DNA of 64,000 nucleotides. It comes from Bin90 sp965214635 (GTDB lineage: Bacteria > Chloroflexota > Dehalococcoidia > Lucifugimonadales > JADFKI01). Below the pieces are notes generated by a model. The model had not been told where the DNA came from. It saw only the letters and a program-made list of their open reading frames with translations, and did not search any database. Below, piece by piece: positions 56,983 through 64,000 of this stretch; within the stretch, counting starts at the first letter, position 1; each line of letters opens with the position of its first letter. The translations under genes were made by a program, and so were the position numbers. The DNA lies in contig OZ243964.1 of assembly GCA_965214635.1 (NCBI GenBank), forward strand, positions 1,922,001 through 1,986,000, in the 5' to 3' direction.

Positions 56983-58032
56983 TCACAGGAGCGCCTCGTT
57001 AAGGCGCACCCCGAAGCCCGGCGCATCGGACGGCGAGATGTACCCGTCCACGGGCGCAGGCTCGTCGAGCCACACCACATCGCGCTCGGTTCGGATGTGG
57101 TCGGCGTGATACTCGGCGAGGTCGGCGCAGTCTGATCCGGCGATGAGATGCAGCCCCCACACTTCGCCGCCGCGATGCGGTGCAACTGGCACGCCAATGC
57201 CGTTGGCAAGCTCCACGATGCGCAGCCCCTCGGTGATGCCGCCGCACCAAGTGATGTCCGGCTGCCACAGGTCGAGCGCCCGCAGCCGCGCCGCCTCGCG
57301 AAAGCCGTGATGCGTGAACTCATGCTCGCCGCCCGCAACCAGCGTGGGCTTCACAGCGTCCACAAGCGCCGCCTGCCCCTCTAGGTCGTCCGGCGTGAGC
57401 AAATCCTCGAACCAGTATAGGTTGTAGTCCGCCAGCCGCCGCACCATTTCCAGCGTAACATCGGCGTCCCAAGACATATACACATCCACCATCACGAGCG
57501 CATCGTCGCCGAACACGCCCCGCACATGTTCTGCTGTGCGCACGGCTGTGTCGTAATCCTCCGGGCTGCCCGTCCAGCGATGCCCGAACTTGTTGGCGGT
57601 ATAGCCCTGTTCGCGATAGAGTTCGGCGTCTTCGCCGGTGGCGTATGCCCTGATGCGGCGTTTCGGCGCATCGCTGAGCAGGGCGTATACTGGCACATCG
57701 CGCCGCTTGCCCAGCGCATCGTAGAGCGCAAGATCCACGCCGCTGAGCGCCATGATGCCCAGCCCCTTGCGCCCGTATGGCAGCGATTCGCGGTATAGCA
57801 CATCGTACGCTGCATGTATGTCTGCCACGCTCTCAATCGTGCGCCCCACGAGCAGGTCGCGCAGGTGTCCGTTCACCACCGCAACGCCTGCCACACCGCC
57901 GCCGCCATATCCGTAGCCGCTCACGCCGGCGTCCGTGTCCACCCGCACCACTATCTGCCAGAAGTGCGTCCTCCAAGACGGCGCAAGATGCTGATACTTC
58001 GGATACACCGCTTTAACATCGGTGATTTTCAT
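56983..58032 (-). CDS. Mandelate racemase/muconate lactonizing enzyme family protein (second copy)
   Basis: The 349-residue enolase-superfamily protein differs clearly from the one at 15077-16240. It has the capping-domain IMALSGVDLALYDALGKRRDVPVYALL, barrel ligands in ALVMVDVYMSW (Asp), LYWFEDLL (Glu) and VAGGEHEF (Glu), and a His in VAPHRGGEV. GEHEF and the late His suggest an acid-sugar dehydratase such as L-rhamnonate dehydratase, but no substrate is proven. It is monocistronic on the minus strand, between addA and the cobalamin genes. Confidence 0.9.
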   Translation of the reverse strand: MKITDVKAVYPKYQHLAPSWRTHFWQIVVRVDTDAGVSGYGYGGGGVAGVAVVNGHLRDLLVGRTIESVADIHAAYDVLYRESLPYGRKGLGIMALSGVDLALYDALGKRRDVPVYALLSDAPKRRIRAYATGEDAELYREQGYTANKFGHRWTGSPEDYDTAVRTAEHVRGVFGDDALVMVDVYMSWDADVTLEMVRRLADYNLYWFEDLLTPDDLEGQAALVDAVKPTLVAGGEHEFTHHGFREAARLRALDLWQPDITWCGGITEGLRIVELANGIGVPVAPHRGGEVWGLHLIAGSDCADLAEYHADHIRTERDVVWLDEPAPVDGYISPSDAPGFGVRLNEALL

Positions 58033-58107
58033 GCAAGAACCTCATATCAACCAAAACCGATAACTTACCTTGTGTGCGAGGATTGAAGTTGCGGGAAGGG
58101 CGTAGCC

Positions 58108-58950
58108 TCAATTGCGTTCGTCCAGCGCCGCCAAGATGCGCTGTGCTGTGAGTTCCACCAAGCGCGTGTCCACGCCAAGCGTAGGGGTTGCGCTGAACGG
58201 GATGTGCGGGTATTTTTCGCCGAGTTCTTTCAGCCCGCCCATTATGTTGCGGGTGAGGATTAGCCCGGGGAAGAAGATGTATGGCACGCAGGTAACGCTG
58301 CTTACGCACCGCCGCTCGACCAGCTCTGCGGCGGCTTCGTGCATGGTGGGCGAGTCGAAATGAGATTGTGCCACGGCGACGGCGTATCCCGCGCCTAGCT
58401 GCTCTTCTACCCTGTGCCCCAGTTCGTGCAGCCACAGATGATCCTCAGACGGGGAGCGCGTCCCTGCCTTGACCAGCATCACGCCGCTGGGCGCTGCTGC
58501 ATCGCCGGCGGCAGATGTGCCGTTGCGTGACGGCGTTTGCAGCAGCGCCCGATCTGCCACGATGTCCACGAGCGCTGGGTCGCAGCCAAAGCCGCCGGAC
58601 GCCTGTATCTGCGCCTGCGGATGTCCGGCAAGTGCGCGCTCGATTTCCTCGCTGAGGTCTTCGGTGGTGTGCGTGCCGCGCCCCAGCAGGAAGGGCATGA
58701 CCACAATCCTGAGACGCCCATCTGCCACTAGCGTGCTAACAGCCGCCGTGAGGTCGGGCTGGATGAACTCCAAGCACGCCATCACAACCTTGGCGTGCCG
58801 TTCGTCGAGCCGCTCTTGCAGGCGGCGCACCATGAGCCGCAGCCCGTCTATGGTGTCGCTGCCGCGGCGGCTGCCGTGCGCCAGCAGCACCACGCCTATG
58901 TCCGTATCGGGCGTTCTGCCGTTCTTAGCGTTTTGCGTAAAAGTGTTCAT
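58108..58950 (-). CDS. cbiX: Sirohydrochlorin chelatase-like protein (CbiX)
   Basis: CbiX-type chelatases insert Co(II) or Fe into sirohydrochlorin at the start of anaerobic B12 or siroheme synthesis. The 280 residues hold two half-repeats: the first has VVLLAHGSRRGSDT and VVMPFLLGRGTHTTEDL, the second has VAQSHFDSPTM and CVPYIFFPGLILTRNIM. This duplicated layout is the long form. A 4-nt ATGA overlap joins it to the upstream cobH gene. The metal specificity is inferred from that neighbour. Confidence 0.9.
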   Translation of the reverse strand: MNTFTQNAKNGRTPDTDIGVVLLAHGSRRGSDTIDGLRLMVRRLQERLDERHAKVVMACLEFIQPDLTAAVSTLVADGRLRIVVMPFLLGRGTHTTEDLSEEIERALAGHPQAQIQASGGFGCDPALVDIVADRALLQTPSRNGTSAAGDAAAPSGVMLVKAGTRSPSEDHLWLHELGHRVEEQLGAGYAVAVAQSHFDSPTMHEAAAELVERRCVSSVTCVPYIFFPGLILTRNIMGGLKELGEKYPHIPFSATPTLGVDTRLVELTAQRILAALDERN

Positions 58951-59597
58951 AGCGTATCGTCCACCAGCGCCAGCGTAAGCAGTGCGTTCAGCGTGGCTGC
59001 CGCAGCGCTGCTTCCGCCGCGATTGCCAAGTATGGTGATGTGCGGCGTGTGCCGTAGGGTGAGTTCGTGCTTGGATTCGGCGCAGGCGACGAAGCCGACC
59101 GGCATCCCGATTATGAGTGCGGGCGCTGTGTTGCCGGCGTCCACGATGTCGAGCAGCGCAAGCAATGCGGTTGGGGCATTGCCTACGGCTACCACCGCAT
59201 CGTTCAGCTGCGGGGCGAGTTCGCGTATGGCGGCGGCGGAGCGGGTGATGCCTTCCCGCTTGGCGCGCTCGGCTGCGCTCGGTGCGTCGATCATCGTGGC
59301 GATGGAGTTGCCCGCGCGCCTCAGCAGCGCCTTGGAAGTGCCAACTTCTACCATGCGCACATCCGCAATGATGCCCGCCCCGCTGCGCAGCGCCGCAACC
59401 CCCGCATCCACGCTGTTTGGGCTAAAGCGCACGGCGTCCACGATAGCGGGTTCGCCCTCTGCGCGCACGATGCGGCGCAGCACATATCGCTCGTGCGGCG
59501 TCAACTGCGGCGTGGCAGGCATCGCCGCCTCCACCATATCCAAGCTCCGCCGCTCGATTTCGTTCGGCGTCAGCCCATACTTCTGCAATAGCGTCAA
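58947..59597 (-). CDS. cobH: Precorrin-8X methylmutase (CobH/CbiC)
   Basis: The enzyme moves the C11 methyl to C12 in corrin-ring formation. The 216 residues include IERRSLDMVEAAMP at the N-terminus, ERYVLRRIVRAEGEPAIVDAVRFSP, ADVRMVEVGTSKALLRRAGN, VVAVGNAPTALLALLDIV and ALIIGMPVGFVACAESK. The start is TTG at 59597 with an AGAGGCGG-like ribosome site. Overlap with cbiX indicates an operon. No cobalamin-riboswitch B12 box was found upstream. Confidence 0.94.
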   Translation of the reverse strand: MTLLQKYGLTPNEIERRSLDMVEAAMPATPQLTPHERYVLRRIVRAEGEPAIVDAVRFSPNSVDAGVAALRSGAGIIADVRMVEVGTSKALLRRAGNSIATMIDAPSAAERAKREGITRSAAAIRELAPQLNDAVVAVGNAPTALLALLDIVDAGNTAPALIIGMPVGFVACAESKHELTLRHTPHITILGNRGGSSAAAATLNALLTLALVDDTL

Positions 59598-59934
59598 AAC
59601 CCGTCCGCCTCTTGGCTCTCTGTGTGTGTTTTGTGCGGCGTTCTCTGTTTACCCGCTGCCTAATCCCAATTCCATTAGCAGGGTGTTCACGGATTGGGCA
59701 AAACAGCCCGATTTCGCTGATGCGCCGCCGTTACATGGATGAGGCTGCACCTGCCCGATACATCATAATGCCTAGACGCCGATAACACAAAGATGTTGGG
59801 TTTTCAGCCCATCAGTCGCTTATTCTGTTGATCAAAGTTAATCAAATGTCGCCTTTTCTGGTTCTAGTTGTCATTTCCAGAGTGCGCGCATAGGCGGGAA
59901 CTTGTATAATATAAGCGCTGCGCACGCTGGGCTT
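59598..59934. other. Noncoding interval upstream of tRNA-Leu and cobH
   Basis: The 337 bp between the minus-strand cobH start and the plus-strand tRNA-Leu show no supported gene. TATAAT at 59905-59910 lies 24 bp before the tRNA and is its probable -10. A small TGGG-N7-CCCA hairpin lies near 59797-59812. No B12 box was seen for the cob genes. Confidence 0.5.
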
Positions 59935-60019
59935 GGGGAAGTGTCGGAATTGGCAGACGAGCATGACTTAGGATCATGTGCCGCAAGGCGTGGGAGTTCG
60001 AGTCTCCCCTTCCCCACCA
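59935..60019 (+). tRNA. tRNA-Leu (anticodon UAG), CCA encoded
   Basis: The acceptor stem GGGGAAG (59935-59941) pairs with CTTCCCC (60009-60015), followed by discriminator A and an encoded CCA. The anticodon arm is CATGA-CTTAGGA-TCATG with TAG as anticodon. A long variable arm (class II) and the TTCGAGT T-loop are present. Length is 85 nt. It reads CUA/CUG-type leucine codons. Confidence 0.95.
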
Positions 60020-60212
60020 ACCTGTACGATCTATACAAAACGCGGATATTCCAGCCGCTGTTTGGGTGGGCGATATGCTCGCAGCGCTGGATGCGACGGC
60101 GCTGCGCATGTGGAGAATGTTCGGCTGATGGCTGCTAGCGTGCTTGCCGCATTCCCTGTCTGTCTGCTATTCTTGGATATGTATCTTTCAGCAGGCGCTT
60201 ATGCGTCGGCGT

Positions 60213-60285
60213 GGGGCTGTAGCTCATCTGGGAGAGCGCTTCAATGGCATTGAAGAGGTAGGGGGTTCGAGTCCCCCCAGCTCCA
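60213..60285 (+). tRNA. tRNA-Ala (anticodon GGC), CCA not encoded
   Basis: The acceptor stem GGGGCTG (60213-60219) pairs with CAGCTCC (60278-60284), with a G-T pair. The D-arm TAGCTCATCTGGGAGAGC is canonical. The anticodon arm is CTTCA-ATGGCAT-TGAAG with GGC. The T-arm has GGTTCGAGTCC. The 73 nt end at discriminator A with no CCA, unlike the neighbouring tRNA-Leu, so CCA must be added enzymatically. Confidence 0.95.
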
Positions 60286-60401
60286 CATTTTCTGACCGTA
60301 TTTGCAGATCATTCTTGACACAGGCTATGTTCCGCTAGGTTTGGCGTTTGGGGTTTTTCGTGCCAATTCAGCGGCGTAAAATGCAGATTGGGATTACCGC
60401 A

Positions 60402-60863
60402 ATGCCCCGCAAGACAGCCAAGAAGCCACAGCAGCCCGCAATGTCGTCTGACGGGAAGCCCGTTGTGCTCCTGTCCGGGGGCAACCCACAGATAGCGAAA
60501 GCCGACGGCGATGCGCCCGTGCAGGCATACATCGCCGCAATGCCGGGCTGGAAGAGCGATGTTGGGCGTCGCCTCGATGCGCTCATCGTGAGCAATGTGC
60601 CCGATGTGCGCAAGGCAGTGCGATGGAACTCGCCCTTCTACGGCATCGAGGGACAGGGGTGGTTTCTGAGCTACCATGTCTTCACGCGCTATGTGAAGGT
60701 AACTTTCCTTCAAGGCGCATCGCTGGAACCCGTTCCGCCCGGCTCGGGCAAGGACAAGGACTCCCGCTGGGTGGACATCTACGAGGACGCTCTCGATGAA
60801 GAGCAGGTGGCGGAGTGGGTGCGTCAGGCGGCGGCTATTCCCGGCTGGGACGGCTTCCGATGA
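60402..60863 (+). CDS. DUF1801 domain protein
   Basis: The roughly 153-residue protein matches the DUF1801 (YdhG-like, iron-chaperone-type) fold. The core is VQAYIAAMPGWKSDVGRRLDALIVSNVPDVRKAVRWNSPFYG, with an aromatic WFLSYHVFTRYVKVTFLQGASL segment and a C-terminal amphipathic helix. The first 30 residues are a basic, Lys/Gln/Pro-rich tail. ATGs at 60381 and 60402 are both possible; neither has a strong ribosome site. Biochemical function is unknown. A terminator follows about 110 bp after the stop. Confidence 0.83.
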   Translation: MPRKTAKKPQQPAMSSDGKPVVLLSGGNPQIAKADGDAPVQAYIAAMPGWKSDVGRRLDALIVSNVPDVRKAVRWNSPFYGIEGQGWFLSYHVFTRYVKVTFLQGASLEPVPPGSGKDKDSRWVDIYEDALDEEQVAEWVRQAAAIPGWDGFR

Positions 60864-60973
60864 TGTGAAGACCTGCGCTCGGTTCGCAGATGCGTGTGGG
60901 TATGTGTACTGGGGCTAGGCTCTGACCCCGCACGAGTACGCACTTTGGCTCTGCCATTTTCGACCCTCGACTT

Positions 60974-61004
60974 ATCCGCACTCTTCGCCGTGTGCGGATT
61001 TTTC
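60974..61004 (+). terminator. Rho-independent terminator after the DUF1801 gene
   Basis: ATCCGCAC (60974-60981) pairs with GTGCGGAT (60992-60999) around a 10-nt loop, followed by TTTTC. It separates this gene from the GGT-like gene. Confidence 0.75.
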
Positions 61005-61102
61005 GTATGTGTTATATTTGCAGGGATGCTGCAGCGTTTGCGAGCCGCTCGCAAATCACACGCCGTTTTCGCATCGTTTTGCGCTTATCAGGGAGGAACA
61101 AG

Positions 61103-62905
61103 ATGTCCAACAACTTCACAACTCGGCCCGTGGTGATGAGCAGGCGGGGTGTGGTTACATCCGGGCATTATCTAGTGTCTTCCGCTGGCTTGCAGATGCT
61201 GATGCGCGGCGGGAACGCCATAGATGCGGCGGCGGCGATGGGCATTTGCGAGACGCTGCTCGAGCCGCAGAGCTGCGGTATCGGCGGCGAAGTCCCAACG
61301 CTCATATACACGGCGAAGGAGCGCAAGACCTACGCCGTGTCGGGCATGGGCTGGTCGGCGAAGGCGTTCACTGGGGACTGGTGCAGGGAGCACGGGATAG
61401 ACCTCATCCCCGGCGACGGCTACCTGCCGGCGTGCGTTCCCGCTGTGGTTGGCACATGGACGACCGCGCTCGCTCGATTTGGCACGATGAGCTTCGCAGA
61501 GGTCTTGCAGCCCACCATCGATCTAGCCGAAAATGGCTTTCCTGCATATGACAGCCTGCGCGACCGCCTCTCCGCCGACTATGCCAAGTACACCGAGCTT
61601 TATCCCACGACGGGCGCAATCTACTATGCGAACGGCGGCGTGCCGCAGACCGGCGAACTCATTCGCAACCCCGACTTCGCCGCTATGCTGCGGACGATGT
61701 GCAAAGCCGAAAAGCGCGCTTCCGGCAAGGGGCGCATCGCTGGCATCGAGGCGGCGCGCGATGCGTTCTATGAGGGCGAAATCGCAGAGAAGATATTGCG
61801 CTTCATCACCGATAACCCGGTCGAGGACGCAAGCGGCATGGCGCACACCGGCTTGCTCTCATACGAAGACTTCGCCGAGTGGAACGCCGAGCTAGAGGCG
61901 CCGGCAACTTTGGAATATGAGGGCTTGTCGGTTCACAAGTGTTCGACTTGGACGCAGGGGCCCACATTCTTGCAGCACCTCGCCATACTGCGGACGATGG
62001 ACTTGCCTGCGCTCGGGCATAACAGCGCCGACTACCTGCACGCATGGATAGAGGCGGCGAAGCTAGCGTTTGCGGACCGCGAGGCATACTACGGCGACCC
62101 GGCGTTTGACGATGTGCCGCTCGATACGCTGCTGTCCGACGAGTATGCGCGGACGCGGGCGGCGCAGATAGAAGCGTCGGCGTCGGCAGATCTGCGTCCG
62201 GGCGATGCGGGCTGCGGCGTCCCCGCCTACACGCAGGTGAGCGTGGCTGATGACAACCGCGCGGCGCTCGGCATCAGCGCGCGCGAGGTGCGCGACCTTG
62301 GCATCGGGCACGCCCACATCGGCGACACAACGCACTTGGACGCGATGGATGCGGAGGGGAACATGGTCGCCGCAACGCCGAGCGGCGGATGGCTCGGCAC
62401 ATCGCCGGTCATAGACGGGCTTGGCTTCCCGCTCGGCACGCGTGGGCAGATGTTCTACCTGAACCCCGACCGACCCAACGCCTTGCAGCCGCGCAAGCGC
62501 CCCCGTGCCACACTGACGCCAACGCTGGTGAGCAAGGGCGATGCGCCATTCATGGCGTTCGGCACACCGGGCGGCGATTCACAAGAGCAATGGACGCTGC
62601 AGTTCTTCCTGAACCACATAGACTTCGGGATGAACCTGCAAGAGGCGCTGGACGCCCCCACGCTGTACTCGGTTCACTTCCCATCGTCGTTCTACCCGCG
62701 CCAATCGTTCCCGAAGCGGGTCATAGCGGAGGGGCGCATCGGCGACGCCACGCTGGATGAGCTTCGCAGGCGGGGGCACGAGATAGAACTCACCGGAGAT
62801 TGGGACAACGGCAAGGTGATGGGCATCCGCTGGCACGCAGACAAGGGCGTCATCGCCGGCGCCGCATCCGCCAAGAACACGATAGGGTATGCGATGGCGC
62901 TGTGA
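61103..62905 (+). CDS. Gamma-glutamyltransferase family protein (Ntn hydrolase)
   Basis: The 600-residue protein is a self-processing Ntn hydrolase of the GGT family. The large-subunit start is VSSAGLQMLMRGGNAIDAAAAMG, with the QSCGIGGEVPTLIY segment. The autoprocessing and nucleophile threonine is T409 in HIGDTTHLDAMD, opening the small subunit. SGGWLGTSPVIDGLGFPLGTRG and FGTPGGDSQEQW follow. No signal peptide is evident, so a cytoplasmic acylase or amidase-like GGT homologue is more likely than a periplasmic GGT. The frame opens at 60992, but GGGAGGAA supports the ATG at 61103. Confidence 0.93.
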   Translation: MSNNFTTRPVVMSRRGVVTSGHYLVSSAGLQMLMRGGNAIDAAAAMGICETLLEPQSCGIGGEVPTLIYTAKERKTYAVSGMGWSAKAFTGDWCREHGIDLIPGDGYLPACVPAVVGTWTTALARFGTMSFAEVLQPTIDLAENGFPAYDSLRDRLSADYAKYTELYPTTGAIYYANGGVPQTGELIRNPDFAAMLRTMCKAEKRASGKGRIAGIEAARDAFYEGEIAEKILRFITDNPVEDASGMAHTGLLSYEDFAEWNAELEAPATLEYEGLSVHKCSTWTQGPTFLQHLAILRTMDLPALGHNSADYLHAWIEAAKLAFADREAYYGDPAFDDVPLDTLLSDEYARTRAAQIEASASADLRPGDAGCGVPAYTQVSVADDNRAALGISAREVRDLGIGHAHIGDTTHLDAMDAEGNMVAATPSGGWLGTSPVIDGLGFPLGTRGQMFYLNPDRPNALQPRKRPRATLTPTLVSKGDAPFMAFGTPGGDSQEQWTLQFFLNHIDFGMNLQEALDAPTLYSVHFPSSFYPRQSFPKRVIAEGRIGDATLDELRRRGHEIELTGDWDNGKVMGIRWHADKGVIAGAASAKNTIGYAMAL

Positions 62906-62914
62906 TGCGTAAGT

Positions 62915-62979
62915 CGGTCAGCAGCCAAGCCGGGCTATTTCGCCAAGCGCTTGACCCCAAAAGCGCTGGCTGCTGACCG
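62915..62979. terminator. Two-tier hairpin between convergent GGT-like and RDD genes
   Basis: A perfect 13-bp inverted repeat (62915-62927 with 62967-62979) encloses a second 6-bp one (AGCGCT at 62946-62951 and 62962-62967). It lies between the two convergent stops. It is a likely bidirectional transcript-end structure, though no U-tract follows. Confidence 0.5.
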
Positions 62980-63002
62980 ATTAGTTCCGACTGCAACCCG
63001 GG

Positions 63003-63452
63003 TCAGCGCTTTATCACCCTAGTGTCGCATATTCGGTCGTGCAGTCCGCGTTTCTCATCGGACAATCCGATCATAATGTGGCCTATGCACAGTATTAGAT
63101 ATGACAACTGTCCTGCAAAATACCGTGCAAATGCCCGACCTAAGCCTAGCCTAGAGCCGTCTGTTCTCTGAACATACAGCTTGAGTATTCGTTTGCCCAC
63201 CGTGGTTGAGAATAGCCACACCGAAATGACTTCGTAGAGTGCTGCTACGATAATGACGCCCCAATTTAGAACCGCGCTTTCGGTGTCAAGTGAATACCCA
63301 GGGATGATGGCAATGACAATAGATATTGCTGAAGTGAGAATCGCAATGTCTATCAGTTTTGCTAGAAGCCTAATCCAGAATCCGCCGAAATTTACTGTGT
63401 CCACGCTTGTTTGGTCTGGTTGATCTTCGAATCGGTACGGCGGTATGTTCAT
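63003..63452 (-). CDS. RDD-family membrane protein
   Basis: The 149-residue protein has the RDD layout: FGGFWIRLLAKLIDIAILT opening the first membrane helix, VIIVAALYEVISVWLFSTTVGKRILKLYV, and LGLGRAFARYFAGQLSYLILCIGHIMIGLSDEKRGLHDRICDT. About three transmembrane segments are visible. RDD proteins are small inner-membrane proteins, some with Na+/H+ antiport reported; the role here is unknown. AAGGGGGAT precedes the ATG. Confidence 0.9.
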   Translation of the reverse strand: MNIPPYRFEDQPDQTSVDTVNFGGFWIRLLAKLIDIAILTSAISIVIAIIPGYSLDTESAVLNWGVIIVAALYEVISVWLFSTTVGKRILKLYVQRTDGSRLGLGRAFARYFAGQLSYLILCIGHIMIGLSDEKRGLHDRICDTRVIKR

Positions 63453-63608
63453 TCGTTCTATCCCCCTTCTGATAATGGCTGCTGCCCCATTGTACGACTA
63501 TATCATCTGCATGGAAAGGCTGCCGATTCCCGGATGCGATGTTGGGGCTGCGCTCTGTGTGTGGGTAAGCCGAACGACAGGGAAGGCTGATGCGGGCGCT
63601 GATTAGCC

Positions 63609-64000
63609 TCAGCACTCGCCTAGCACATGTATCACCTCGCCAGTCATCTCGTACAGGCGCCACTTGTTGTTGGTCAGAGGGTCGTCCACGGTCCACTCCA
63701 TATTGCCGCGCTCGTGGTGGTCGTTGGTTACGGGTGCGCTCATGAAGGTCGCCTCAAACGGCGGCGATGATGCAAGGTATCGCTGTGCGTCGCTGCAGTC
63801 GGACAGGATGAACTGGCGTACCGCCTCTATCGCCTCGCCGCGCGTCATCGTGGGTGCGCGGGCGGTGGCTGCGGCGTCGCGCGTCTCTTTCGACACCGCT
63901 ATCTGACGCTCCAACCCCGGCACGCGCACACCGCTGCCTACGAGCACTAGCAGGACGGAGACGCCAATCACCAGCAGCCACAGCAGTGGCGTTTTCAGCG
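63609..64000 (-). CDS. Hypothetical membrane-anchored protein, 5' truncated by the window edge
   Basis: The frame is open to the right edge, so the gene start is outside. The visible part begins with a hydrophobic segment (TPLLWLLVIGVSVLLVLVGSG), probably a single N-terminal membrane anchor or signal peptide. A polar domain of about 105 residues follows, with TMTRGEAIEAVRQFIL and WTVDDPLTNNKWRLYEMTGEVIHVLGEC at the end, resembling small exported domains. No family is recognised. A GTG at 63971 could start a shorter form, but it would cut the membrane segment. Confidence 0.65.
   Translation of the reverse strand, partial: LKTPLLWLLVIGVSVLLVLVGSGVRVPGLERQIAVSKETRDAAATARAPTMTRGEAIEAVRQFILSDCSDAQRYLASSPPFEATFMSAPVTNDHHERGNMEWTVDDPLTNNKWRLYEMTGEVIHVLGEC

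Noticed and set aside
59067..59591. Open frame antisense to cobH, and the similar 58795-59742 frame
   Set aside because: cobH and cbiX motifs on the minus strand are clear and overlap in operon fashion. The plus-strand frames are Gly/Ala/Ser-rich shadows.
59598..59934. Cobalamin riboswitch upstream of cobH
   Set aside because: No B12-box (GCCACTG or its complement) or matching stems were found on the minus strand.

Overview
The window is GC-rich, densely coded bacterial chromosome with about 57 protein genes, two tRNAs, a T-box riboswitch and several structured noncoding elements. It carries core genes (alaS, ruvX, acpP, nusB, fabD, rpmF, nadD, obg, ileS, rsmD, coaD, rsmG, hom, addAB). Between them lie catabolic families: two enolase-superfamily proteins, two GMC oxidoreductases, a molybdenum hydroxylase, a luciferase-like flavoprotein, a family III CoA-transferase and a gamma-glutamyltransferase-like enzyme. 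I infer a Chloroflexota member, probably Dehalococcoidia/SAR202-like, because these expansions and a T-box on ileS fit that group. No 16S rRNA is present, so this placement is inference.

Layout. 1-5.4 kb: 3' end of an aminotransferase, alaS, ruvX and a convergent zinc-type dehydrogenase. 5.7-8.6 kb (minus): yceD-rpmF-fabD-nusB-acpP from a clear sigma70-type promoter. 8.7-12.9 kb: FAD, 2Fe-2S and molybdopterin subunits of a xanthine dehydrogenase/CO dehydrogenase-like enzyme plus a MoaD/ThiS-like protein, behind a structured leader. 13-19.7 kb: single-gene units (DapA-like lyase, hydrolase, enolase-superfamily enzyme, apt, DinB-like, cytidylate-kinase-like, SDR). 19.8-23.4 kb (minus): GMC oxidoreductase, nadD and obg. 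23.4-24.0 kb: noncoding, with a cluster of DnaA-box-like 9-mers, a candidate replication origin. 24.1-27 kb: circularly permuted ATP-grasp, transglutaminase-like and a half-length alpha-E protein.

27-34.9 kb: PIG-L deacetylase, CoA-transferase, flavin monooxygenase, an unrecognised two-gene cassette with its own promoter and a long hairpin, a membrane protein, an M24 peptidase and a Uma2-type protein with a repetitive coiled coil. 35.1-38.9 kb: T-box leader with an ATC (Ile) specifier and terminator, then ileS. 38.9-41 kb: SixA-like phosphatase, an OsmC-family gene whose second redox Cys codon is replaced by in-frame TGA followed by a SECIS-like hairpin (probable selenoprotein), and arsM with a strong terminator. 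41.2-46.8 kb: rsmD-coaD-coiled-coil protein, then minus-strand flippase-like protein, rsmG and a second GMC oxidoreductase. 47.1-50.1 kb: TenA-like and ThiD thiamin-salvage pair, then hom. 50.2-56.9 kb: addB-addA. 57-59.6 kb (minus): second enolase-superfamily enzyme, CbiX and CobH/CbiC. 59.9-64 kb: tRNA-Leu(UAG), tRNA-Ala(GGC), DUF1801 protein, GGT-like enzyme, RDD membrane protein and a truncated membrane-anchored protein.

The observations I would follow first are the TGA-containing OsmC gene (39556-39996), the DnaA-box cluster (23385-23764), the structured leader of the molybdenum hydroxylase operon and the unrecognised cassette at 30788-31529. All homology calls come from reading motifs. 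No database search was run.
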